From NCBI RefSeq assembly GCF_040954645.1, contig NC_092811.1:122347411-122411410 (forward strand): a DNA stretch of 64,000 nucleotides, given 5' to 3'. Origin of the DNA: Diabrotica undecimpunctata (lineage: Eukaryota > Arthropoda > Insecta > Coleoptera > Chrysomelidae). The stretch's first letter is position 1. Every line of letters begins with the position of its first letter. The notes under the pieces were generated by a model. That model was not told the DNA's origin. It searched no databases and was given only the letters and a program-made list of their open reading frames with translations. Of the stretch, positions 44,831 to 55,358 are shown in pieces. A program made the translations under genes and the position numbers.

Positions 44831-45349
44831 CGTACTCTACATTCAATTTTTCAAGAGTTAGTTTTGTTACCATTTGTATCTATATATTTTTTATATTATT
44901 TGTCTTATATACAAAATTATACTATTGCTTTACATAGATATTTATGTAAAAATCAGCTGTGAAATCTTTTTTGCCGTATCATATTTAGTATATTCCTGTT
45001 ACGATTTTAAAGACGAGCGGTTTGTATGATATAAATATCCAAAGTTCGTCTTAAAATATTTCATTTTCGAAAACAGCTGTGTTTAGCATCTGGTTTATGA
45101 ATAAGTAGGTACTGGTTTTTTGTATCTTTATCACGCATATTTTAATTTGTAAATATTAGGGATTTTTATAATATTCTGTATGTATGTTATTTGTTTATTC
45201 GGTTTACTTGCTTTGATATAGTTTATTTATAGTCCTCTTGCTTATATTTTTCTATGGTAATATACATACCTAAACGAAAGGGAAACACCAGCGAGTTATA
45301 GATTGAACATAGACATTCTCCTCCCTTTCTGATGGTCTTAATTTCCATA
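44831..45349. other. Unassigned sequence
   Basis: No gene or repeat recognised. Confidence 0.3.
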
Positions 45350-45515
45350 TAGAGGTCATCATGCCATATGTGCAGAAAGCAACAATTGTGAAAAGCAAGT
45401 ACAAGCAAGTAGTATATTTCCTTGATAGCCACATGCTTCCAGTGCTGATATTATCTTGTGATGCCAAACCCCATCAAATGTTTTGTGCAAATCAAAATAA
45501 ATTGCAATACTTTTT
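45350..45515 (-). pseudogene. Jockey/CR1-type RT motif A fragment
   Basis: With one shift the minus strand reads YFDLHKTFDGVWHHKIISAL then EACGYQGNILLACTCFSQ, the motif A block where related proteins have DxxKAFDxVWHxxLxxKL. Only about 50 residues survive. Confidence 0.55.
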
Positions 45516-45519
45516 TTGT

Positions 45520-46789
45520 TGTTGCAGAATAATATATGGCATTATTAATAAATATATGTTTTTATATCTACTAAATTGTCGGTAGTCGATTTTAATTACC
45601 ATTGTCAATTTTAATGGTCATTGCTTGACTAAATGGATATTTAGGGAAAATATTAAATAAGTGGGCGGCAAATATAGTAGATAATAGAGAAATGGCTCAA
45701 AACATAGTTAGACATGAAGTCAACCTAAACATGCTATACTTTATTTCTTAATTAACAAAAAACAATCTTTGTTAAAGCTGATATGCAAATTACAGTAATT
45801 GTTAAAGTATCATTGTCAGTTCATCGTTAGTCATAGTTTTTAGAGCATCTGCTCTCTGAAATTTCCACTCCATTTATCACCCTATAAATCAATCATGTAT
45901 CGCACACTTGCGATCAATTTTCAGCTCTCTCAAGCTAAGTTTACATCCAAAAGTAATATATATCGAGCCGACGTTACAGCCTTGTATATAATTGGATAAC
46001 CAAACGGGGTTGAAAACCGGCTCAAGTTAGTAAAACACCCTCTCACCACAGCATGTTCGCCGAGTTTTCGTACTCGTATCAATTTCTGCCTCGAGCTAGA
46101 CCCTACTACCGGAAGTTAAAACAAATGTGAACCTATTAGGCGGGATTTACAGCGCCCTACTTTACTTACAAGCTACCAGTTACAGAAACATCTTGAAATT
46201 ATGAGGCCTTTTTAGTGATGGGAGTGCGTTAATGTAGGAAGAAATGTTACGATTTGTCACTTACAAGTACCGTTCCATCCAGCAGGTTCTCTTTAGAGTT
46301 GGTGTTAATAAATGATGGTGTTAGAGATGTATTTATCACATTATGTATACTGCCTGACATTGATAATGCAATACTCTCAGCATACTTAAATATATTTTAA
46401 TATTTTTTTGGATATAAAGTGGGTACAAGGGCGTACCCAGGATCAAACTAGTGTGGCAAGCCATAGTCGTTTAACATTTTAGCACGGAAAAGTTGATTAA
46501 AACCATTTTTTTAAATTATACAGGATTGGAATAAAATATGGAACCAACTAAATATCTTTGAAACAAAAAACGCCATATTTTTTGTTACTATTTACTTCAG
46601 GTTTCACCGGAAATACCCTTAATTTATTTAATTTAAATAAGACATCGTATATATTTTTGCAGATTTTGAAAGAACTTGTTATTTCTAATTCATACATACC
46701 AAGTTTTGTAGGAAAAATGTTTTTAAAATAACAAATAAATCACTTTGTTCACCTTATTTTCTTAATAATGTTTATAGAATGCAAGTAAT
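45520..46789. other. Unassigned sequence
   Basis: No coding family or clear repeat. Confidence 0.3.
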
Positions 46790-47482
46790 TATTCCGTAGT
46801 CTTTCCAGGAGATTTTCAGCATTCTTCAATATGTCCACATTTCAAATGCTTCCAATTTATTGAGACATTGTTTATTTAAAGTCCATCTCTCCACACCATA
46901 CAAAAAAACAGAAAATACATAACCCTTTAGTAATCGTTTTCTAAGATTTAGCCTGAGGTCTCTACAACATAATACTTGTTTCATATTATTGAATGCACTT
47001 CTAGCCTTTTCTATTCTAACTCTAATTTCTTTATAATATTTTGTTTCATTAATGTTTGATCCTAAATAGTTATAATTCTGAACTCGTTCTATCGTCTTAT
47101 TATTTACGTGTAGGTTGATGTGTTTAATATTTTTCTTTGATATACCTAACCATGAATTTTGTTTTCTTTATGTTTAGTGGTAGGCCAAATTCTTCACTAG
47201 CTGCATCAACCTTATCTAAAAGTTTTTGTAGATCTGTAATATTTTTTGCTATTAGTATTGTATCATCAGCATATCTAATTTCACGTATGGGTAGGCAATT
47301 TATTTTTATGCCTGCTACTTCATCTTCTAATGCTTTTTAGAATATTTCCTGTGAGTATGCATTAAACAGTGATGGCGACAAGGCACAGCCCTGTCTAACA
47401 CCTCTTTTGATTTTTATTTTATTAGTTTTTAAATTATTTATTCTTATGACAGCTTTTTGTTCATAATACAGATTATTTATTA
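46790..47482 (-). pseudogene. RTE-type copy split by DD37E element, 3' part
   Basis: It begins INNLYYEQKAVIRIN, directly continuing the frame that stops at 48777 on the other side of the mariner insert. Then GVRQGCALSPSLFNAYSQEI, an in-frame TAG, REIRYADDTILIAKNITDLQ, FGLPLNIKKTKFMV and, after shifts, NKLEAFEMWTY and MLKISWKD. The copy stops there, lacking the last part of the C-terminus. Confidence 0.8.
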
Positions 47483-47515
47483 ACGTATGGTCCTAAAGTT
47501 TTGGGAAAAATTTCA
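47483..47515 (+). repeat. Left terminal inverted repeat of DD37E element
   Basis: 33 bp, perfect match to the complement of 48742-48774. Confidence 0.95.
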
Positions 47516-47630
47516 CCTGGTCTGATTGAGAAGCAAAATGTATTTAACAAAGAAGGCCATGGAATTGAAATGTCATCAGTTATTGACATTTAATAAACAA
47601 AGCAGAATATTTTGGTTTGTGCTCTGCAAA

Positions 47631-48653
47631 ATGTCTTATAAAATTGATATTCGTCGAGGTGTTTATAACATGGTTGGGCGAAAGTCGAAACGAGATATTG
47701 TTAATATTTATCGAGATCAAAACATAAGCAAATCGACAATTTATCGCACAATCAGAGAATGTGAAGAAGGGATACCATGTGTTAACTTGCGTAAAAGTGG
47801 TTGACCGCGGATTTTGAACCATATAAGAAAGACAAGACTGATTGAAGCAGTTAAGAACAAAATTGGGGTCTCAGCGAAAACTGGAAGATTTCATGTTGGA
47901 AAGACTACAGTATACAGGACCCTATCGAGTAACAATATTATCTACCGGAATAGAAGGAAAGCTCTAAAATACCCAGAGGATCAATTAGAGAGAATTCCGA
48001 GATGTTGCCACGCGTTAAGGCGAGTGCATTTCGTCAACAAGTTGATTATGATGGACGATGAAAAATATTTTACTTTGTCCAACTCTGAGATGAAGGTTAA
48101 CGATGGGTTTTACACGAACGATTACGAAAATGTACCTGATAAAATAAAATTCAAAAGTAAGAAAAAATTTGAGGACAAAATTTTGGTATGGTGTGCAATT
48201 TCTGAGGCTGGCTTTATCTCACAGCCCTACATTGGTGTTGTTCGAGGCGAAGCCTTAAACGCAAATATTTATATTCAAAGATATCTCTCTAAATTGCTTC
48301 AGTTTGTGAACACACATCATGCAAATGATCAAATAGTCTTTTGGCCAGATCTTGCTTCATGTCATTACGCGAGGATCACAAGGGGCCGGTACGAAACTAA
48401 CAACATTACCTTTGTACCGAAAGCAGACAATCCCCCCAACCTACCTCAGGCTCGTCCAATTGAAGAGTTCTGGGCAATATTAAGTCGGAAAGTCTATAAT
48501 AACGGATGGGAAGCACAAAATCAGGAACAGTTAAGACGCCGCATATTTACAAAAATTAGAGAAATTGACGCCGAGGTCGTCCAAAGGATGATGCAACGTG
48601 TCAGGGGAATTATTAGGCAAATCGAAAATAATGGTCCCTTGTCTGTCATTTGA
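47631..48653 (+). pseudogene. DD37E transposase with one nonsense codon
   Basis: Frame of 340 codons from ATG 47631 (MSYKIDIRRGVYNMVGRKSK). A paired helix-turn-helix covers about residues 10-110. Catalytic residues are Asp in MMDDEKYFT, Asp in FWPDLASCHYA and Glu in ARPIEEFWAILSRKVY, with 37 residues between the last two. The only break is TGA at 47802-47804 in LRKSG-stop-PRIL, where an Arg CGA is expected, so a single C-to-T change at a CpG explains it. Upstream in-frame codons from 47526 lie inside the element but are less family-like. The transposase would bind the inverted repeats and move the element by cut and paste into TA sites. Confidence 0.9.
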
Positions 48654-48741
48654 ATTTTGATTTATAATAAGGATAGTTAAGTTAAATTGTTGAATAATTT
48701 AATAAAAATATAAGATTATTGTGGTCAGAGTTATATGCTTT

Positions 48742-48774
48742 TGAAATTTTTCCCAAAACTTTAGGACCATACGT
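48742..48774 (-). repeat. Right terminal inverted repeat of DD37E element
   Basis: 33 bp, perfect match to the complement of 47483-47515. Confidence 0.95.
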
Positions 48775-48776
48775 TA

Positions 48777-49870
48777 TTGTGACCATATTCTTTGTTCTTA
48801 GTAGTTTTATTAACGGATTATGTTTCTGTGTATCGAATGCCTTGTTATAATCTAGGAAGCAGACATAGATGTTCTGGTTTACATCTAAACATCTCTGTAT
48901 TAGCACATTTACTGCATATAATGCTTCTCTGGTTCCTTGAGCATTTCTAAATCCGAACTAAGTTTGTACAATGTATTGTTCTAACTTTTTATATATTCTA
49001 CGATGAATAATCTTTAGGAATACTTTTAGTATGTGGTATATTAGACTGATGGTACGGTGATCGCAACATTGTCTGGCCTTTTTTTTTCGGCATAGTCACG
49101 AATGTTGATAGAAGCCATTCTTTAGGTAATATACTTGTTCTGTATATGATATTAATTAATTCGACAATAACATGTATATTGCAATCGGCGATAAGTTGCA
49201 ATATTTCTATCGGTATTTCGTCTGGTCCTACTGCTTTCCCAGTTTTCATTTCTTTAATTATGTATTTTATTTCACTTTCTGTTATTTCTGGTCCAGTCTC
49301 GTCAACGAAATGTTCGTTATCTATTTTGTCTTGTTTGTCGTTAAACAGCTGTTCTATATAGTTTGCCAATACCATCAATTTGTTTTCTGTATCCATTACT
49401 GTGTCTCCCTTTTCATCAACTAGTATATTTTGTTTGTATTCTGGTCTTCTAGTTAATTCTTTTATTTTCCTGTGTAAATGTTTATTTTGTAGCATTTCTA
49501 TTTTATCACATTTTTCTTTTAACCAATTTTCTTTTGCTATTCGAATTTGTCGCCGTATTTCGTTTTGTATTTGCTGGTACAATGATTTATTTTTGTCCTT
49601 ATATACTCTTCTTTTGTTCATCAAGTTTAGTATTTCGTCCGTCATCCAATCTTTTTTCTTTTCTTTGGTTTTACGTAGATACTTTTTTGAAGGTTCTGTT
49701 CTGTTAATCTGTACGGTGTTTAGACGTTCATTTATTTTTTCTTCGATATTTTCTCTGATTTCTGGATCTCTTAGTGCATTTATATCAGTTCTTTCTTCTT
49801 TTACTGTCTTCTCTATTCTTTTCATTTTAAGGTTGATCTGCACCCCCCAAAAGACAAATTCTAAATTCAA
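48777..49870 (-). pseudogene. RTE-type copy split by DD37E element, 5' part
   Basis: Open from 49870 to 48998: a basic linker with KKYLRKTKEKKKDWMTDEIL, RRVYKDKNKSLYQQIQNEIR and WLKEKCDKIEMLQNKHLHRK, then EIKYIIKEMKTGKAVGPDEI, ILPKEWLLSTFVTMPKKKG and a decayed fingers block. Downstream are FGFRNAQGTREALYAVNVLI and the motif A block QNIYVCFLDYNKAFDTQKH. The endonuclease is missing, so the copy is 5'-truncated near 49870. Confidence 0.85.
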
Positions 49871-51109
49871 AAAATTTGAAAAAATTTGAGAAGGTATATG
49901 TGATGACTAGAAGTATTTTGACAACTTTTAAGCAAACTTCATGTTTTCGTTTTTGAAAAAACTCAAAAAAACTACTATTTTCCAAGTATAAAGCGGGAAA
50001 ACCAAACATAGGTTTTTGTTAATTTTTTTACAGCATCAAGATATAATTATAAGAAATACTTATGAATTTTTTGAAAATTTTTGAATTTATAGTTTTGTCC
50101 CAATAGGAAAAAATAATATGTTTCGGCTTATAATAAAGTTACCGGTAAGAAACCGAAAATTTTTTTAATAAAAACATATATAAAACTGTAAAAGTGGAAA
50201 ATATTTGCAATAAAACGTTAAATATTTTTTCCTAAACATATGAAAAATCTCGTTAAACAAGAATTATGTCTTGAACTGCCGCCTTCAAATTGTAATTTAG
50301 GGACATGGCTCCATCTGAAACAATGGTAGTATTTATCATCGATAGATAGCATTACGTTCGGCTTCGAAACGCTTCAAACGAAACGTCATACTAACAGGGT
50401 TGCCATATCAATTACTTTGTACAACAGTTTGGCAGATTATAACAAAATTTAATATAAATGTTATCGGTTTGAATTTTGAACCGGTCATGCTGAAACTTAC
50501 AGAGTTACACAATAGTAGATACTGCAACTTTTATTTTGATAGTACGATATTATAAAATTTACACTCTATAAGTAATATATCTATAAAAAACCTATTTAGT
50601 TTTACAAAACTATTTAGGCGTTTTTAGTTAATTATTTTAGTATTTATAAACAATAGTGCTCCTTGCATAACCAGTGGCGTACTCACAATTTTTCTGAGGG
50701 TTGGGTTTTGAAATTTTTTTATGCTACCTCCATTGTGAGTACCTAAAATTTGGGATTTAGTTTAATTTAAAGTACTAAAGATAGTGCCAAAGATTCGGGT
50801 ATTTATTATCCTGCCTACCAACTAAAACCACCCTCTCTTACTTGTGTGCATTTGACTGTCGCACGTACCGTACTCCAAAAGGGGTGTGGAGGCACGTACC
50901 GTACTCCGAATGAGGTGGGGAGGTCACTGTAAGACTGACGACACTCACTTTTTGGAACACTCCCTTTTCTTATCTAAATCTTATCTATTGTTCTGAAGCT
51001 ATTTTCTTGTGGCATTTTAAAATAATTACTATTTTAATGGGAATAAGCCACAATTGAAGGTTAAAATAAGTTTATTAACGTTTGACATTAATCCAACTTT
51101 TAAATACAA
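49871..51109. other. Unassigned sequence with a short tandem repeat
   Basis: No coding family seen. It contains the tandem repeat at 50861-50922. Confidence 0.35.
50861..50922. repeat. 31-bp tandem repeat, two copies
   Basis: Both copies begin GCACGTACCGTACTCC; they differ at a few positions. Confidence 0.8.
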
Positions 51110-51720
51110 TACATTTTGGAGACGGCTATCGCCGTATTCCCGTTCTTCTCCGCCAATCCTGCCGGTTTAAGACATGCTCCTCCTCCAAAACCTTTTGATT
51201 CCATCGCTCTTCTAATTCCTTCATTCCATGAGCGTCAAGTTCTATCTCTTTTTCTTCTTCCAGGGGGCTTTAATTTGTGAAGTTTTTGGGGCCAACGTTC
51301 GTCAGGCCTTCTCAATAGGTGTCAAAACCATTTTGAACCTCTTCTTTCTATTCTGTCAATGACCGTTTCTGCAGTATTCATCTTATTTCTTATATATTCG
51401 TTGGTCTTCCTTTCCTGCCTTGATGTTCTAGCACTTCATCTCAAATAATCCATTTCAACTGCCAACAATCAATTCTCTTCAGGTCTGCATTAATTGTCCA
51501 TACTTCAGAGCCATAACAAAGAACTGATTCAACCATGGTTTGCCCTATTCTTTTTTTGTTCCTTTTGGAAATGTTGCGATCCCACCATAAGGAGTTCAGA
51601 CATCCTACAATTTTACGTCCCTGATAAATTCGGTGTTTAATTTCGGTTTGTCCCAAGCCGTTAATGAATGGAGTTAATATGATTCCTGACGTCATCGTAG
51701 AGATGGATTAATCTGGTGAC
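51110..51720 (-). pseudogene. RTE-type C-terminal remnant
   Basis: TEIKHRIYQGRKIVGCLNSL, WWDRNISKRNKKRIGQTMVE and SVLCYGSEVWTINADLKRID are open in 51695-51441. After shifts, PLRRPDERW-like text and a KAPWKKKKR/GRRKRxRP-like segment lead to the C-terminal WRR block near 51180. The catalytic RT part is absent. Confidence 0.65.
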
Positions 51721-52789
51721 GATTATTGTGTCTTCCTCTAAGATCTTCATCCTGAATGCCTTTGACAGTACAGTTGTTGTTCTTTTTCACAACAGTTGTG
51801 ATGGTTTTCCCGGAAATGTCTAGGGTATTCATGAAGAATATTTTGCATACTCTCTTACGTTCAGTACCTAAAGGCAAATGTATGCGTTGTTAAAATTTTT
51901 GCGTGTACTGTCAACGCGTATAATATAACGATACTTTGGTACAATATAGACTTTTTATTAGATATCAGAGCTGGGAACAAATTAATTACAATTAAAAATT
52001 GAGTATGCACTTTACTCAAAAGTAAATGTAATTAATTTCCCTCTGTAGCTGTGATGTGATCGTTATATTTTCTTTTTCGAGATAAAAATGTGATAACTTT
52101 TCACTATGGTATTAAGAAGCCTAAACAAAATTAAAATAAAAATACAATCAGTCCCATTAAAAATAACTGATACGGAAAGCGAATCAAAAAGGATTTTTTG
52201 TTTACGGACTGTAAATTCAAGTATATAATTCATTGTAAAATTCAAGTAAAATTGCTTGCTATTTCTATTATGAACTAATTTGATGAAGAGGAAGACATAG
52301 TAAAATGTATTAATCCATAAAGACTGAGATAGTATAAATATTACATAATACCGGATCATTTAATTATTAACTATCAACAAAAATGTAATATAATATGATG
52401 TACCAATTTAATGGTAATATGATATTCACAGAGATAGCCGCAATAATTTCTTTGTCGATAAAATTGTTTAGATAATTATTATATTCCAACTGACACAGCA
52501 GAGCAGTAAAGTATTATACATAAAGATGGTGTTAAAGATATCTTTGCTTACTTGGTCTACTAGTATTATAAGTTATAGCGTTGGTATTTGATAAAATTAC
52601 TGTTTACACAACTTGGCAACTCAGCCAATTGATATAATGATAGAAAACTGCAATTTATGTTAGGGTTTGAAAATATTACAGAATCGTCATGTAGAAATCT
52701 ACGATTAAGTTAAAAAAATTACCACAGTAGTATGCCGCAGTAGAGCCATCTCTAGGATCAGAAACAAATTAATCGAGGGTGAAGATCAA
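51721..52789. other. Unassigned AT-rich sequence
   Basis: No recognised gene or repeat. Confidence 0.3.
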
Positions 52790-53124
52790 CCTTAATTTTC
52801 ATATGTGCTACTAAGAGATTAATCGATAAATCTATATATATACAAAGAGCTGGTCTTGCAGTATCAAGAGCTTTGTAGATGTTAGCTGTTAAAGCACATA
52901 TTGCATGTTTTGTGGATTTTCCTTCTTAAAACCCATACTGACATTTAGACAGTATATTGATTTTTTTTTAATTTGTAATATTATTGTCTTAATTGTTTCT
53001 TCTAATATTTTGTCTATGTTTAAAATTTTGTTGATAGGCCTATAATTTTGACAATATATTTCTTCGCCAGATTGGAATAGCGGTTTAATAGTTCCAGTTT
53101 TTAATAATCTGGAGATATTTGAGA
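52790..53124 (-). pseudogene. CR1/jockey-type RT, part downstream of MITE
   Basis: SRLLKTGTIKPLFQSGEEIY then CQNYRPINKILNIDKI is the fingers block. After a shift, KSTKHAICALTANIYKALDT and ALCIYIDLSI cover the approach to motif A. The frame is broken several times. It continues the copy at 53341-53740 across the MITE. Confidence 0.65.
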
Positions 53125-53128
53125 TTAA

Positions 53129-53336
53129 AAATCACACTAAATTTTCTCTTCTTTTTCACCCCTGTAACTTATTAAAATAAACATTATAGAAGTTTTCAGG
53201 GACTTTTGGCCCTCGGTAAGAATGTAATCTTTCATTCTGCGTTTAAATTTTTTAAAAATACTTATTAGTTTTCTCAGGATTCGAAAAAAATAATTGCATT
53301 TAAAAAGCATTGACCCGAAATTTTGCGCCTTCGCTC
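53129..53336. mobile_element. 208-bp deleted copy of the 29.35 kb MITE
   Basis: TTAA at 53125-53128 and 53337-53340 flank it. It shares TATTAAAATAAACATT-like text, GAAGTTTTCAGGGACTTT, AATCTTTCATTCTGCGTTTA and the terminal GCGCAAAATTTCG (minus strand) with the element at 29351-29744. Only one complete end is present; the other is truncated. Confidence 0.75.
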
Positions 53337-53340
53337 TTAA

Positions 53341-53740
53341 GACATGCATTTATTATGATGTTAAGGTTTTTGAACTCTGTTTTTTTATTTCTTTTAAAGT
53401 TTCAGATCTAATATTATCATATCCTCGTAATTTTTTAGTTTTTAAAGATTGTATTATTTCTTCATCCTCATATTTAGTCGTTGGAAATAGCATGGTTTAT
53501 TTCCAATATATTTTTTAGAAATTCAGTTGGCTTATGAATCATTTCTGCATATCGTTTTCCCAAATCTGTATAGAATGTAGTATATAAATTCATTTGGTAT
53601 GTCTTTTTTATTAGTTAGTATTTCATTATTTTGTATTTTTATTATTAGTTTTATGTTTGTTTTTGAAACTGTTTTTCCACATAGCGTATTTACACATCTC
53701 CATAAGTTTTTTGGCATATTTTTTTTTAGTAATTATTAGC
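53341..53740 (-). pseudogene. CR1/jockey-type linker, part upstream of MITE
   Basis: KNMPKNLWRCVNTLCGKTVS, IQNNEILTNKKDIPNEF, KRYAEMIHKPTEFLKNILEI and IIQSLKTKKLRGYDNIRSET then LKEIKKQSSKTL are read with shifts. This is the linker and the KSPGxDxI block before the RT, leading into 53124. Confidence 0.6.
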
Positions 53741-53744
53741 CCTT

Positions 53745-53960
53745 CTGCATAAGACATAAACTGTATAAACATGTTGATCGCCTAATGTAAACACGTGATT
53801 TTAGGTAATCCCAAAGAAAAAAATCTAACGGATTAAGGTCCCGAGAATGAACAGACCACTCTATGAATCGTCTACGTCCAATCCATCGATTTGGAAAATT
53901 TGCATTAAAAAACAAAATTTCTAACCTATCGCTAATAGTGTTCATCTTGTTGAAGTCAAA
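53745..53960 (-). pseudogene. DD41D mariner transposase fragment 1
   Basis: ISDRLEILFFNANFPNRWIG, RRRFIEWSVHSRDLNPLDFF and LWDYLKSRVY correspond to the last third of the transposase at 60828-61894, including its third catalytic Asp (PLDFF). No element ends are visible. Confidence 0.75.
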
Positions 53961-54110
53961 ACTTTTGTTATAACTATATGTGGTATCATATTATTTTTGT
54001 AGATCTATAAAAACAAGATAAGTGGTTCTTTCGCTTTCTAATTTTTCCTTAATAAACTGTTTAACCCAGAGTATGTTATCTGTACACAATCTGTCAGCTC
54101 TTCTTCTTCT
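53961..54110 (-). pseudogene. Non-LTR RT motif A fragment
   Basis: DRLCTDNILWVKQFIKEKLE then SERTTYLVFIDLQK-stop-YDTTYS is the motif A block of a non-LTR reverse transcriptase. Confidence 0.55.
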
Positions 54111-54474
54111 TTAAGAATTAAATCTTAATATTAGTATATTAGTAATATTTAGCTTTGTCTCGCAATATTAATTGATTAAAATATCAACCAGATCATAGAG
54201 GATGTGAGGGATACAATTATATTTTTAAATTATCAATAGGTATTTTCCAATTGGTATTACCCAATGTTTAACCACTTATTTGCAACAATTAACATACATA
54301 AACTAAATGATAATTTGCTATAAACATTGGTTATGAGTAAAATACTATTTTTATGATTTATTCAAAAAATCACAGCACCGAGATTACTTTAGGATCTGAC
54401 CAAAGATTCACTAGATAAATGAAAGAAAACCCATATTCAATCAATTTAAATATGATTACTTTTCAAAGTATTTA
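54111..54474. other. Unassigned sequence
   Basis: No gene or repeat recognised. Confidence 0.3.
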
Positions 54475-54477
54475 AGG

Positions 54478-54610
54478 TCCCTATAATGAACAGGCCACTC
54501 TATGAATCGTCTACGTCCAATCCATCGATTTGGAAAATTCGCATTAAAAAACAAAATTTCTAACCTATCGCTAATAGTGAGGAGGCGCTTCATCTTGTTG
54601 AAACCAAAAC
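54478..54610 (-). pseudogene. DD41D mariner transposase fragment 2
   Basis: Nearly identical to part of fragment 1 (RLEILFFNANFPNRWIGRRR and FIEWPVHYRDL) but keeps the upstream MKRLLTISD codons. About 690 bases separate the two. Confidence 0.7.
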
Positions 54611-54984
54611 TTTTGTGGTGACTATTATGTTGGAGTGCAGGAATAATTTGGTTATTTAGTAAGTCTAAATTACTATGAATGTTTCAATACCATCTTTTTC
54701 ACTAAAATGAACCATTTTGCTTCTACAACTTATTACTGTGAATTGAAGGGTACAGGGGTAAAAGGAAGAATGTCACTTTGTGGTTTAAAAATTTATAGAA
54801 CAGTTTTTTGTTGACAGTTGTAGACCACCACATTGTAAGAAATACCTAACAAATACACTTTCGTTGATTAACAAGGAGGAATGTCTTGGATTACATCATA
54901 CCCTTGTCTTAATGCATAATGAATTTAATTTAAGAAAACCATCAAAAATAAAAGGATTAGTTAAAATTGCGATCCAACTTGTCC

Positions 54985-55358
54985 TCATTCAATATGTGGT
55001 AGTTGTTTGAAATAATCTTCCGCATTCTTTGTGGAAAATCTGGACAGATGTACAACGTCACTTAACTTTGCCTTGGAAATATTAATAAAACCTACAAACA
55101 AACAGAATACTTAGTTCTTAATACTACTGCATTAATTTATTACTATTTCATACCTTCATAAAGATAGTCTGGTAGTTCAAAATCATTGTCTTGCAAGATA
55201 GAGTACTTTGATATTGGACGGCGGTTTGCGATTACTGCAGACTCAAGAAGATCATTATATGAATTTTGGTAATAAATAAGACGAGGGTGCGATTTTACAA
55301 CCTTGGCTTCTTGGAGAGGTCTAGTTTGAAAGGGTGAAACTCTTGGTGTAAGTTTTGT
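54985..55358 (-). CDS. Possible two-exon gene fragment with 62-bp intron
   Basis: Exon A is open from 55358 to 55154 (KLTPRVSPFQTRPLQEAKVV, KSHPRLIYYQNSYNDLLESA, VIANRRPISKYSILQDNDFE, LPDYLYE). A GT at 55153-55152 and an AG at 55093-55092, preceded by a T-rich tract, bound a 62-base intron. Exon B (55091-54985) continues in frame: GFINISKAKLSDVVHLSRFS, TKNAEDYFKQLPHIE, stop. Unspliced, exon A would end at a TAG three codons on. No domain recognised. It could be a host gene 3' end or a decayed element. No start codon or upstream exon identified. Confidence 0.35.

Larger units (their letters stand above)
47483..48774 (+). mobile_element. DD37E mariner-type DNA transposon (ITmD37E-like)
   Basis: 1292 bp between TA dinucleotides at 47481-47482 and 48775-48776. 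Terminal inverted repeats of 33 bp (47483-47515 and 48742-48774) are identical and begin ACGTATGGTCCTAAAGTTTT. Size, TA target and the transposase catalytic spacing fit the ITmD37E group described from mosquitoes. It sits inside an RTE copy whose reading frame is restored by exact removal. Confidence 0.9.

Noticed and set aside
49380..49889. 169-codon open stretch on +
   Set aside because: Antisense of the RTE linker; not a separate gene.
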